From assembly GCA_002284615.2 (NCBI GenBank), contig MU069442.1, positions 908,828 to 932,081 on the forward strand: DNA of 23,254 nucleotides. Direction: 5' to 3'. A program made the translations under genes and the position numbers. This document shows, piece by piece, positions 1-9,310 of this stretch (position 1 is its first letter; the number at the start of each line of letters is the position of its first letter). Source of the DNA: Dunaliella salina. Its lineage: Eukaryota > Chlorophyta > Chlorophyceae > Chlamydomonadales > Dunaliellaceae. A model generated the notes under the pieces. It saw only the letters and a list, made by a program, of their open reading frames with translations. It made no database searches and had not been told where the DNA came from.

Positions 1-38
1 ACACACACACACACACACACACATACACACACACACAC
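1..38. repeat. (CA)n microsatellite at the left edge
   Basis: Nearly pure CA dinucleotide repeat with one interruption (a T near position 24). Read on the minus strand it is (TG)n. It begins immediately after the exon ending at 39, so the first bases of the repeat serve as the 5' splice site of the M20-family gene. The repeat probably continues to the left of the window. Confidence 0.95.
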
Positions 39-304
39 CTGTGCGGCAGCTCTCCTGTGCGCAGGGGACAGGAAGGTCCTCTCCAGGCTCACATCGCTGT
101 CGCTGATCTGGATGCAAGCCAGACAAGTGGGCCAATGTGGCCATTAGCAACACTCCACCGAGCTAAATGAATCATCATTTAGGGAAAGTAAGCGTCCAAG
201 CTGCTCACCTGTGCCAAGGATGCCAGGTGGTCATTGGGCTCTTTGTTGAGGGTGATGTGCCCGAAATCTGGCAAGCGAACGTGGAGGGCACTCAGAGTTT
301 GCGG
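39..304 (-). CDS. M20-family amidohydrolase (allantoate deiminase/HyuC-like), N-terminal exons, partial
   Basis: Two exons on the minus strand. The first, 304 down to 209, is 32 codons, follows an acceptor ending in TAG and ends CAG|GTGAGC. The second, 107 down to 39, is 23 codons, follows TGCATCCAG and ends CAG|GTGTGTG. The intron is phase 0 and 101 bases long. The translation contains LASLAQ, then ISDSDVSLERTFLSPAHRRA. A leucine-rich segment, a short acidic stretch and an 'R-F-L-(S/T)-P-A-H-R-R-A' motif are typical of the start of M20 peptidase-fold amidohydrolases. That family includes allantoate amidohydrolase and N-carbamoyl-L-amino-acid hydrolase. These zinc enzymes release ammonia from ureides; the metal-binding residues would lie beyond the left edge. 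The 5' end is not resolved. A hydrophobic stretch (MPLSQAWIALLMFCCCACAS, near 440-380, minus) looks like a signal peptide, but its reading phase does not join cleanly to the first exon, so I did not include it. Family assignment is from motif memory. Confidence 0.55.
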
Positions 305-610
305 CTACCCCTGATAGGTAACATGAGCTTGTACTGCGGCAACTCCTGCTGAAGCTTGGGTTTCAGCTCACCTGATGCACAGGCGCAGCAACAGAACATC
401 AAGAGGGCAATCCAGGCCTGGGACAGCGGCATAGGGTGCATTCTGGCAAACCCCTCCACCCCCCTATGGCCTCCTGTGTTCGCTAATTGGTATGTTGATG
501 GAGCAGTATGTGCTGCTCTAGGTGTGCTATTTGAAGGAGTTTTTTTTTGAAAGTGTGATTTGGAATAAAATGGAAAGCAACCTGTGCTGCACAAATAGTC
601 ACAAACCCCA
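305..610. promoter_or_regulatory. Divergent intergenic region between the M20-like gene and PTPA
   Basis: About 300 bases separate the first supported exon of the minus-strand M20-like gene from the PTPA start codon, so both promoters and 5' leaders must lie here. I see no convincing TATA box. An in-frame stop (TAG 596-598) lies just upstream of the PTPA ATG. A hydrophobic minus-strand reading frame (about 440-378) could be the first exon of the M20-like gene, but its splice phase does not match. Confidence 0.4.
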
Positions 611-770
611 ATGATTCCAACAGCTGCACCCTGGGCTCAGACTGCTAAACAGCAGGAGGTGCAGGCAAAGCATCATCCTCAAGGAAACACTGGGCCAGGC
701 AGCACAGATCCTGTCCTATCAACGAACGGAACACACATTCCTCCGCCTAGCTCTTCCACTCCTTCAGCAA

Positions 771-808
<38 letters not shown>

Positions 809-2710
809 GAGCAGCAGCAAGCACAGAGCAGTCCAGGGGGAGAGCGGAGGTACGTGCCTGCCCACAAGGCCCTGGCCAACGCCTCTGACCTGCAGCTGTT
901 CCTGCAGAGCGAGGCGTGCCGCGACTACATCGCTTTCGTGCTCGCCCTGAATCAGGCTGTCACTGGACGTAAGCTTTCCGAAGTGGGGCAGAATCCGTCT
1001 CCAGCTGTGCAGCGCATGGTGCGAGCTGTTCTGAAGTGAGAAGGGAGGAAGCCAGCTGGGACTTCCAGGGTGAATTCCAGGGCTTGATTGCTCACAGATG
1101 GACATACGCAAGAAGCAGCAGCTAAATAATGCCAATGCCAACAACACCTGTTCTGCCTTAGAAGATGGCGCTACCAGAGGACCTGGCTGCAAAGAGGACC
1201 GCAAGTGCTGTGCACGCTGAGCCAGCCTGATGCACTTGACCACTCCCTTCACCGCGTGCATGCTCCAGCTTCAATCCTGCTCAAACCCACATCCACTTGC
1301 TTGCAATTGTGGCTGCAAGCAGGTGGCCACATTGGATGTGCTGGGCAGCTGGGTAGACGAGATCCCTCCTGAGCAGCAGTCCTTACGCTACGGCAACCCT
1401 GCCTTCAGGACCTGGTTCGCACGCCTCACTGAGCAAGCCAGCAGCCTGCTGGAAAGGGTGCTACTTCCTGAGCACCATCCTGCCATCGTGGAACTCACAG
1501 GCTACTTCATTGACAGCTTTGGCAATGCCACACGCATTGACTACGGCACGGGCCATGAGACCACGTTCTGTGCTTTCCTCCACTGCCTCAGTAAACTAGG
1601 TGTTTTCACAGAGGCCGATCATGGGTGCGTGGTGAGCCTCGTGTTCAACAAGTACCTCAACCTCATGCGCCGCATCCAGACCACTTACTGGTGAGTGCAT
1701 AGATTAGGCAAACATGCAGTGATTATTGACAAATCTTCCAAAGTTGTATTTGGGACTGACTGGGTCTCCATATTTGGGAGAATTATGTGGGGTATCAGTC
1801 TACTCGTAGGCTGCACCATGCTTCCGTATGACCAAGTAGGCAGGCCTAGCCTTAAAAATTCCTTCCTGTATCATTTTAGAAAAGGTTTCTTTGCTGGGTG
1901 CGTACACTGCACAAGCACCACATGCAACATGGTTCCTAAGAATCGAGAATGCTGTTGGGGAGTCAATCCTGAACAGCCCTCCTGCATGTTTCCACGGTGG
2001 GCAATTCTGGGTTTGCTCCTCGGTTCTCCGAAAGCCAGGCAATTTCAAGTTCTTCTGATTCTCAGAATACATGTTTTTGTGAAAGGAATGGTTAAGGAGC
2101 ATAAGGGCCTTCCACCCCAGGGCAATATGTTGTAGGGCTGCGAGGTTGTGCAACTCCATGCCAGGTTTACAGATTTACAAATTTATATGGGGGGACCTTC
2201 AGCCGGAGTGTTTGGCTGATCAGCCCGCGACGGGTCCTCGCCAGTCAACATAATGTCCACTTCATGATACTTGATGCCATTTCATGCCACTTCATGCCAG
2301 GGACCTGCCTGCAAGGCAACAACTGTGTGAGCGAGTGCTGAGAGACTTCAATTCATGGTGGCGGAGTTGTGGTGAAGCTGCTCACCCTCCCAGACTGGAT
2401 AAGAATTCAGTGCCGAGCTCGTCCGATGTGGACCTCCGTGAAGATTCAAGAAAGCATCTAGGAAGAAGACATGTTGTAGGCCAAAGAGCAATGCAGTTCC
2501 CTCGTTATTCAAGTGGGCCCCCTCCAGGAATCTCAGTAACAGCCAGTCTCAATTGCTATCTCAATAACATTCTCAATCTCAATGTCAGCCAACCTCCTTT
2601 TGGCTGTACAGGTTAGAGCCTGCTGGCTCTCATGGGGTCTGGGGCCTGGATGACTACAACTTCCTGCCATTCATTTGGGGGTCTGCGCAGGTGCTGCTCC
2701 TGCTGCTGCG

Positions 2711-2777
<67 letters not shown>

Positions 2778-5573
2778 CTTGAAACATGTTGATGGGAGGC
2801 AGGAAGAAGGGTTGTGAAGGTGCAAAACAAGTGCGTTCAGGATGAGGGCGAGAGTGGAGGCTGGGGTCGTTGCAGCAACAAATGAAGGCTGAGTTGAGTC
2901 CATCAGTGCGAAATTTGATTCGGGGATCATTGCGCTGAGTCAGTCTGGGCAAGAGTTGAAGTCAGGGATTGTTGCAGCATGAAGTCAAGGCTGGGTTAGG
3001 CCCGTTAATGCGAAAGTTGTGTTGGGGATCTTACTGCACGGAGCCTGTCAAGGCAAGAGTTGAGTCGGGGATCTTTGCAGCACAAAGTCAAGGCTGAGTT
3101 GAGTCAGTTCATGCGAAAGTTGTGTCGGGAACCATTGCATTGGTTCAGTCAATGCATGGATTTGTTGAGGACTTGGGGATCATTGCAGCATCAAGTCGTG
3201 GCTCCTGCCCCATGCCTGCCGTCATCGGGCTTGAGCGTTTTGCCCCAAAGATGTAAGCGTTTGGCTCAGTGAGTGCCTTGCCTGTCCAGGCCATTGCCTG
3301 CATTTAGAGCTTGTACACTTGGGGATCCAAACATGTGTCATGGCCTTTGCAGTGCTGTGTGCTCCGCAAAAGGCAGGCTGTCATTGACAGTGTCAAACTG
3401 GCCAGTACAGGCGCACCCTCACAGCCATTAAAATTGTACACACTGTACGCACATCGATGCGCGCGCACCACAGTGATATTGCGCATACACCACAGCGATG
3501 TGTGTGACGATTGGAGTACCAGCCACTCACAATGTAAGCACATTGGTGTTCGTTCACCTTCTTTCCCACGCAGCTCATCAACCACCCATTGATCCGACCC
3601 AAGAGCATCCACAACCCCGACATCCTGGAGGAGTTTGCCGACGAGTATTTGTACTTGGGCTGCATCACCTTTGTGAAGCAGGTATCCCTGCAAAGGCTTG
3701 CAAGATTTACAAAGAGAGCCATCAGTCGAACCACATGACTGCTATGCTATAAGTTGAGATAGCAAATTGAGCAAAAGTTTTTTTTGGGGTGCCCTGCAAA
3801 GCGCTGCACGTACTGCATCTTTGAGCCTCACGTTTGCGCGTGCCTGAGCCCCACATGCAATGCAAATCCTGAGGCCTGGTCGTTCTTACTCCTGCAGCTT
3901 GGAATGGCGTAAATGCTATCTAACATCCCTAGGAACAAAGCACAGGAGATGCAACAAAGCAAAAATTAACAAGGGCCTGAAATTGCTGTGCTTCTCTCAT
4001 CAGGGCTCAGATAACTAATGCAATTATTATTGTTGACGTAATTGTTATGTTTATTCTTAAAATTCCATGCTTCTCTTGCTAATTTTCTCGCCAAATGCTT
4101 TACTCCTCTTTTCTAGTATGATTATGGCTTGGGGTTTGACATCTTTGAACAAAGCTGTTTAGGGCTGATGGATTTGTGCACCTGTCGCAATCATCCTGTG
4201 CTTCTGAGGGCGTATGTGCTCTTGGGCCTTCTATAGCCTGCCTTATCATGTAAAGCGGAGGTGTCACTGTTGTTTTCCAAGCCAATGTGTTTTTGCCCGC
4301 AGCAATGCAGCCAAGGCCTTGCTTGTTCAATAAAACGCATTAGCATGTTTCAATTGGCATTCACATGTCCAGCCCAGCTACTCTGTGCATTTCCTTTCGC
4401 AAGCTCCGGACCTCTGTATCATGCTGTCCTGGTGCTCTACCTGATGATGGTTCTGCAGGTGAAAAAGGGACCCCTCCAGGAAACCTCGCCCATGCTGTGC
4501 GACATCAGTTATGTCCCTCATTGGGCCAAGGTGAGTTTGTGTGTGTTGAGCTACGTGTTGAGCTATGTGTTTGAGTAGTAGTAGTAGTATGTGTTGAGCT
4601 GTGTTGAGCTATGTGTTGAGCTATGTCCCTCATTGGGCCAAGGTGAGTTTGTGCGAAAGTGGGATCAGACATGTTGGCAGTGTTGCACTCAGTTACGTCT
4701 ATGCTGCCATGCTCGTGTGTGTGCATGCTGCTATGCTCAGGTGAGTCCATGCTGCCATATCCAAGTCTGCTCATGCTGCCATGCTCAGCCATGTCCCCAG
4801 TAGGCCACTGTGCATTTGCCTCTGGATGCGAAATGCCATCCCTCTGACCAAAATGCTTCTGTATATGTGTATGTAACAAAAAATGTTCGTGTTGCGTACC
4901 AGAATTCGGCTGAGACCATTGACGTAACAGTTCCGACATTCCACCTGGGAAATGTGAAAGTCCGATCTAGAAGAGACTCCCAGTGTGAGCACGGCCGGAG
5001 TGTTAGCAAGGCCTCAAGGATGGGGTGTGAGTCCCTCCGTTCCGCTACATAGGGATATGCATTGGTGCCAAAGTGGCATTGGACCAACGGTCCTCTTCAG
5101 GTCCTCATGGCTTAGTGCTCCTACTTTGCTGCACTTAATAGCAAAATCAGGGCTCTGCGCCTAAGCTTTCATTCCCATTTGTGGCATGAAGAGGATGCGC
5201 ACGGGCAGAAGCTGCTTGCCTTGCCCTCTTTGCCTCCCTTGGCCTGCAGCGCAGCCATCCTTCTTGGTCTTGCCTGTGCATAAGCCGGGTAGCATTCCTA
5301 AATAAAAACATGAATTCCAACTGAGCAAGTGAAGCACTCCCGACTTGATGAAGGGAAACGCAACACATTGGACCTTGAGGAGCACGGCCTGGTCCAGACT
5401 GACCAGTCCTGGCTCTGTTTCTTTCCTTTGCCCTCGCGCAGGTCAACTCAGGGATGATCAAGATGTACCAGGCAGAAGTCTTGTCAAAATTCCCCATCAT
5501 GCAGCACTTCTTGTTTGGCAGCATCATCCCTTTCCAGCGGCCTTCTGCGCCCAGTGCAGCAGCGTCAAAATGA
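611..5573 (+). CDS. PTPA: Serine/threonine-protein phosphatase 2A activator (PTPA), six exons, complete
   Basis: PTPA is a peptidyl-prolyl isomerase-type activator that helps load metal ions into, and so activate, the PP2A catalytic subunit in cytosol and nucleus. Exons are 611-1018, 1323-1690, 2612-2690, 3574-3681, 4459-4530 and 5442-5573. They join in phases 0, 2, 0, 0, 0 and give 388 codons plus TGA. Every intron is GT-AG. Family landmarks appear in order: YVPAHKAL and [11 protein letters not shown] (exon 1); [16 protein letters not shown] and IDYGTGHE (exon 2); [19 protein letters not shown] (exon 3); [11 protein letters not shown] (exon 4); VKKGPL and ISYVPHWAK (exon 5); VNSGMIKMY and [14 protein letters not shown] (exon 6). 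The exon 1 donor is ATG|GTGCGA at 1018/1019. A later GTGAGA at 1036 would insert residues absent from relatives and break the frame. The start is the first ATG after an in-frame TAG at 596. About 78 extra N-terminal residues (low complexity, with an 11-glutamine run) precede the conserved domain. Candidate TGTAA poly(A) signals (green-algal type) lie at 6185 and 6203, rather far downstream. Confidence 0.95.
773..805 (+). repeat. CAG trinucleotide repeat encoding 11 glutamines in PTPA
   Basis: Eleven consecutive pure CAG codons (residues 55-65 of PTPA), followed by an interrupted H-E-Q-Q-Q-A-Q tract. It sits in the non-conserved N-terminal extension before the PTPA fold. A pure codon run suggests replication slippage and likely length polymorphism. 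Confidence 0.9.
1691..2611 (+). other. PTPA intron 2
   Basis: Phase 2 intron, donor TG|GTGAGT and acceptor TACAG|G, which rebuild a Trp codon across the junction. Apart from a short cluster of 'TTCATGCCA'-type repeats near 2262-2300, I see nothing recognisable in these 921 bases. Confidence 0.85.
2712..2775 (+). repeat. (TG)32 microsatellite in PTPA intron 3
   Basis: About 32 uninterrupted TG units. The tract starts only 21 bases downstream of the exon 3 donor at 2690/2691, behind a CTG-rich spacer. Confidence 0.97.
2869..3195 (+). repeat. Diverged ~103-bp tandem repeat in PTPA intron 3
   Basis: Three degenerate copies. Each is marked by a TTGCAGCA-like core (about 2869, 2970, 3074 and 3181) followed by 'AAGGCTGAGTTGAGTC', 'ATGCGAAAGTTGTGT' and 'GGGGATCATTGCA'-like blocks. 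It is intronic and has no coding signal. Confidence 0.75.
3682..4458 (+). other. PTPA intron 4
   Basis: Phase 0 intron, donor CAG|GTATCC and acceptor CTGCAG|GTG. AT-richer in the middle (about 3990-4100). I see no repeat family, RNA gene or nested coding exon in it. Confidence 0.85.
4510..4653 (+). repeat. Duplication of the PTPA exon 5 3' end with its 5' splice site
   Basis: A perfect 32-base match between 4510-4541 and 4622-4653, 112 bases apart. It contains the last 21 bases of exon 5 and the first 11 of the intron, including CCAAG|GTGAGT. Between the copies are short TTGAGCTA(C/T)GTG repeats and a GTA triplet run (about 4575-4590). The proximal donor is taken as real. Splicing at the distal copy would read into an in-frame TAG at 4576-4578. 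Confidence 0.95.
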
Positions 5574-7111
5574 CTTTGGTCGTTTTGCAGAGATGAAAGC
5601 GTTGGTCTGCACTGCATCCCCCTGCAGCTTATAGTAGGCCAACAGCAGTAAATTCAATCATTTTTACAATGATATGTGTCATTTTGGAGAAGGAAAGCAC
5701 TGGTGCTTGGTAGGGGGATTGCTTCCATACCCATGCTTGCGCGCACTTCCAAACATGAAACCGTATGTTTTCATTTTGGATGAGGCCCAGGGCTCAAATT
5801 TAGGAATGTTCATGGGCTTGTAGATATTGCAATGCCATGGCTGATGTTCGTGTCTATTAAGTATTACCTTCGACTGTTGCAGTCGAAGAAACATAAGTAA
5901 CCTAAATCTCTGTTCCCCACATGCGGCACAGGCTCAACTCTATGGCCTTGCCACATTTTTTGCAGGCGTTGAATATGTATGTATGAGTATGACTTCCCGT
6001 TTTCGTATTCCAGCTTCAAATGATGCCCCTGTTCCAAGAATTGCCTTTATCAAATAAAAACTCGTCTGTCTACAATTTTTTACGCAATTTTTGCAATTGA
6101 GTACTTGTTTAGCTTCATCTGTCCTCACTAGGTATCCTGTCAATCTCAATGTGCGGTGGATTTTCAGACTGTCTCATTCTCTTTTGTAAGTGCGATACTG
6201 CTTGTAAATTGAATCTTATACAGCCACCCTCTTGATGAAGTGATTTCACTGCTAACGCAGTTCTTCTTTTCTTTCTCATGCGAAGCCACCTACACCAAGG
6301 AAGGAACGTTTGCCTGAATTGTGCCTTGGTGTCCATGACTGAGGAGGCTGCATAGATGCAACAGCCTACTTGCCTGCACACGACGAAGACACTGTCAAAT
6401 TGCACACACAATCCACAGGCGATACCAGTCCAAAAAAAAGGCGTTAGACAAAAAGTCTTCCGATTTCCCCATCCTGGGATTCTTATTTCATTTTTCCTGC
6501 AGTGACTTGATTTTTCCTTTTCGTTTTGTCCTCCTTTTTCTTGGGAACATCAGAAAGGATGAAGAAGAACTGCAGAGGCGTTCCTTGAAGCCTCAACTGA
6601 CAGAATTGACTTGAGGGGCAAGACAAGAAAGATTTACAGAGCTATTCCTGTTTACAGGTCAAAGGATCAGGAGGCCTCCACCCCAAGCAAATAACTGCCA
6701 GCATGGCTGCTCCTATCTAAGAGTACAGCTTACCTGAAGCACAAAGATGCCTGTAAGCATACCTAACCAAGCATTGGATTTTCCCCTTCTTCAAGGTTGT
6801 GAATACAAGGCTGTTAGGAAAAGGGAGGCTCCTGTCAAAACGACTGCTTAGCTGTCCGTGAAAAAATAGATGTTGATGCAAAAAGGGGTGAAACTTGGTG
6901 TTGTTGTCACGTGAGATTATTGTCATTGCTACATTGCTGTCAATTCTACAGCTTGGCAGGCGGTAGTTGAACCTGATATTTATGATGGCTGAAAGACTGG
7001 CAAAGCCAGTATTGAGGACACCTGTATCCGGCATTGATTTTGTTCGTATCTAGATTTACCCTTTGAAGAAGACGCTCCTGTGAGTATGTCCAGCTAATGC
7101 CACCAGCCCTT
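5574..7111. other. Spacer downstream of PTPA; no gene supported
   Basis: The PTPA 3' UTR must lie at the start; TGTAA occurs at 6185-6189 and 6203-6207. The rest is AT-richer than the flanks, with only short, unrecognised open frames on both strands. The longest are on the minus strand at 6115-6411 and 6717-7034; neither shows a family motif or splice support. I see no tRNA, rRNA or clear transposon end. Confidence 0.5.
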
Positions 7112-7314
7112 GGGTGAGGGGACTAGTGTAGCGGAGTGTGGTAACGCATCGTGTTCGTCAGGTTCCAGTCAGGAAAAATCAGCCAGGAAACAGCCAGCAA
7201 AAGCCATAACTAAAGTGTAAGTGAAGCTGTTCAGTAAGTTACAGCAGTCCTTTGTGCTAGAGTTACCTAGCCTCTGGACTTAAACCCGCATCTTCAATAC
7301 AAGAGGACGCCAAG
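7112..7314 (+). other. Possible PPT/LTR-like segment upstream of the L13a copy
   Basis: A purine-rich stretch GGGTGAGGGGA (about 7115-7125) is followed by TGTAGCGGAGTGTGG (from 7129). The order purine tract then TG... is what a polypurine tract plus LTR start looks like. The sequence after the integrase (11711 onward: GGGGGG, then ACTACGTAGTGGAG) resembles it loosely. No full-length LTR pair could be aligned by eye. The last ~40 bases before 7315 could instead be L13a 5' leader. Confidence 0.25.
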
Positions 7315-7708
7315 ATGATCAAAATTGTGGTCATTGATGCGAGTGCGCACATGTTTGCATCCATCGTGGCCAAGCAGATCCTGTTGGGCTACCACGTCTT
7401 TGTGTGCCGCGCTGAGCAGCTGACCCTGTCTAGTGGCCTTATCCGTCACAACATGAAGTATGACCATTTCCTGCGCAAGCGCATGCTTGCCAATCCCCAG
7501 CACGGCCCCATCCACTTCCGTGCCCCCTCTCGCATCTTCTGGAGGACTGTCCGCGGGATGGTGCCCCAAAAGACTGCCTGCAGGAAGGCTGCCCTGGAGC
7601 ACATGAAGGTGTTCGGGTGTGCCAGCTCCCTACGACAAGGTCAAGCGCATGGTTGTGCCTGACGCCCTGCAGCCCCTGCGTCTGCGGAAGGGCCACAAGT
7701 TCTGCCAG
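7315..7708 (+). pseudogene. Intronless, frameshifted, 3'-truncated copy of ribosomal protein L13a (uL13)
   Basis: The first frame (7315-7614) reads as eukaryotic uL13. Landmarks are [50 protein letters not shown] and [10 protein letters not shown]. After codon TTC at 7612-7614 the frame slips. The family reads '[16 protein letters not shown]', but only four bases remain where six are expected (a 2-base loss at about 7615-7618). Homology resumes in another frame at 7619 with [20 protein letters not shown], then [11 protein letters not shown] short internal deletion has removed about three residues after AHM (usually 'AHMLGRLAS'). The copy lacks the last third of the protein: after HKFCQ the sequence changes to a retrotransposon reverse transcriptase. 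No introns, a frameshift and an abrupt chimeric end mark it as a dead retrocopy; the working gene must be elsewhere. Confidence 0.9.
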
Positions 7709-8130
7709 TAAAAAAGGATGCAGATGGCAATTATACAGACAGAAGATTTTGTGTAGGCTTCAGGGACATTGAATCTGCTACTGAGGCACACCGATATGGC
7801 ACGCACCACCCTGGTGAAACTTTCAGAGAGATAGCTGGGCACACATTCTTCAGCAAGATTGATCTACGCTCTGGATTTTACCAGATTAAAGTGGCTGCTC
7901 AGGATCAAGTCAAGGCAGCACTTAGGTGGGAAAATCATATTTTCATGTACACACGCATGCCCTTTGGTGCTCGCAATGCCACAGCGCACTTTCAGCGCGT
8001 TATGGATGCAGAAATCGCCTGAAGGCAGGCCTGCAGAGTAATGTTTCTTCCTTTGTGGTTGATATTCTAACCTACAGCAAGGCACCAGAAGAGCATGTTA
8101 AGCATCTTCAACAGGCCTATAATATGTTAG
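7705..8130 (+). pseudogene. Gypsy-type reverse transcriptase fragment, catalytically dead
   Basis: Open from PVKKDADG (7705) through RRFCVGFRDI, FFSKIDLRSGFYQIKVA and MPFGARNATAHFQRVMD to a TGA at 8020. It continues in another frame from 8025 as FVVDILTYSKAPEEHVKHL. The first catalytic Asp is present in the SKIDLRSG motif. The Y/F-V-D-D box reads F-V-V-D: GTT at 8058-8060 stands where GAT is expected, so the first Asp of the pair is lost. Part of the palm between the DLN(A/S) box and the SKIDLRSG box is diverged. Homology stops around 8130 where a different repeat begins. Confidence 0.9.
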
Positions 8131-8622
8131 AAGGACAAGAACCAGACTTAAAATGCGCGGCTCAAGAAGTCCACCCGGGAATAACAAGGTGACTTCACAC
8201 ATCATCTTAATTAGTGTGGCCGGTACCATCTACAACGAGTATACAATTAAACCCCTTATAAATCTGGGCTTGACCAAACAAGAAGCCAAATCACTGAAAA
8301 GAAAAGAAAAACTATGCAGGCAGTGAAAACGCTCCCCACATCAATTAAGGAAAAGGGGATACCTGGGGCCAAGGTACCGTTTAAACCCTTCACCAAGAAG
8401 CAAAAAAAAGAAGTCGAGCCAAATCACTAAATGCCCAAAGATAACAACAATCAAAGACACTAGACACGCTCTTTGCTTTCAAAGGGGTTCTGGGAGGGGG
8501 TTTGCTGGGCGCAAAGTGGCCGAGGATGGGAGAAGGAGAGTCCGGGCGTCCAGAGGCATGGCGAGCAACCCTCCAGGTTTCCATTAGATCTGTTTTTGGC
8601 TCTCTCCAAGGCTAGCTGTGTC
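8130..8622 (+). mobile_element. Inserted repeat fragment, possibly the 3' end of a non-LTR (LINE-like) element
   Basis: Two coding-like pieces lie here in series. One, about 8150-8325, contains HPGITR, then VAGTIYNEYTIKPLINLGLT. The other, about 8451-8587, contains TRHALCFQ and ends NPPGFH plus TAG. They are separated by a degraded A-rich stretch. This interrupts the gypsy pol between its RT and RNase H segments. My impression is of the C-terminal end of an algal non-LTR retrotransposon ORF, but I cannot name the family and the left boundary is approximate. Confidence 0.4.
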
Positions 8623-8630
8623 TAGTGTAG

Positions 8631-8864
8631 CAGTGTTTTTTTTCGCGTATTACCAATACGATCGTATTAAGACAACGTCTTCCTGAAGCTGGCCGTCGTA
8701 TTGAAATGAACAATCGGAAGGGTCCCGATTCCGACCATCTGGCACCAGAATCGAGTTTTCAGGGCCAAATCGTATTGAAATCGGGCAATTTTTCTCCCTG
8801 CGGGGCTGAGCTACAGACCAGCGTATTGAAATCCGGAAATTCCAAAAACGAAAAAAAAACACTG
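8631..8864. mobile_element. hAT-type MITE, 234 bp, with 8-bp target-site duplication
   Basis: Terminal inverted repeats CAGTGTTTTTTTTCG (left) and CGAAAAAAAAACACTG (right) are flanked by a perfect 8-base direct repeat TAGTGTAG at 8623-8630 and 8865-8872. An 8-bp duplication plus CA-starting short TIRs is the signature of the hAT superfamily. The element has no coding capacity. It carries repeated subterminal CGTATTGAAAT motifs (about 8698, 8770 and 8822), related CGTATTA motifs near the left end, and a CGTATT-ACC-AATACG hairpin. Such motifs are plausible transposase-binding repeats. Confidence 0.92.
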
Positions 8865-8872
8865 TAGTGTAG

Positions 8873-9310
8873 GTTCTGAGGGCCTTCTGGTGAGGCCTCT
8901 AGCTTTCCAGCCCCTCATCCTCCACACTGATTGGTCAGTGGAGGCAGTAGGTGCTGTTTTGGGGCAGATCGATGATGAGGGTAATGAGCTCATGGTTGCC
9001 TGCATCAGCAGGTCCCTAAACAACATGAGAAAAGCTATGGATCTCCCCAAGGGGAGGTGCTTGCAATGGTATGGGAAATCAAAATGTTTCACACTTACTT
9101 ACATGGAACTGAGTTCACCTTGATCACTGACCATCAGTACCTCACTTACATAATGACAAAATCTGACTTGGTTAGCACGCTTGCGCGCTGGGCTATCGTA
9201 ATCCAGCAGTTACAAATTTCAAAATTGTGCATAGGCCTGGTGCCCAGCATCAAAACGCGCATTGCTTGTTTGAATGCCATGCACTACCACTGCAGACGCC
9301 ACAGGTGCCA
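8873..9310 (+). pseudogene. Gypsy-type RNase H, frameshifted
   Basis: The first frame carries LILHTDWSVEAVGAVLGQ (first catalytic Asp in HTDWS) and ISRSLN. Near 9050 the frame slips and continues as GEVLAMVWEIK (the catalytic Glu), then TYLHGTEFTLITDHQYL (the catalytic Asp of TDH). A second slip near 9225 leads to HRPGAQHQNAHCL, the linker motif that normally reads 'HRPG..N..AD.LSR'. Two frameshifts make it non-functional. Confidence 0.88.

Noticed and set aside
1019..1040. GTGAGA at 1036 as the PTPA exon 1 donor
   Set aside because: It gives a phase that does not fit the next exon and adds six residues absent from relatives. GTGCGA at 1019 fits phase and length exactly.
1695..2135. 146-codon plus-strand open frame after PTPA exon 2
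   Set aside because: It lies wholly in PTPA intron 2, between well-defined splice sites, and its translation shows no family motif.
2613..2952. Minus-strand open frames rich in Thr-His repeats
   Set aside because: They are translations of the (TG)n microsatellite on the opposite strand of PTPA exon 3 and intron 3.
7315..7708. Functional ribosomal protein L13a gene
   Set aside because: A 2-base frameshift, an internal deletion, missing C-terminus and absence of introns make it a dead copy.
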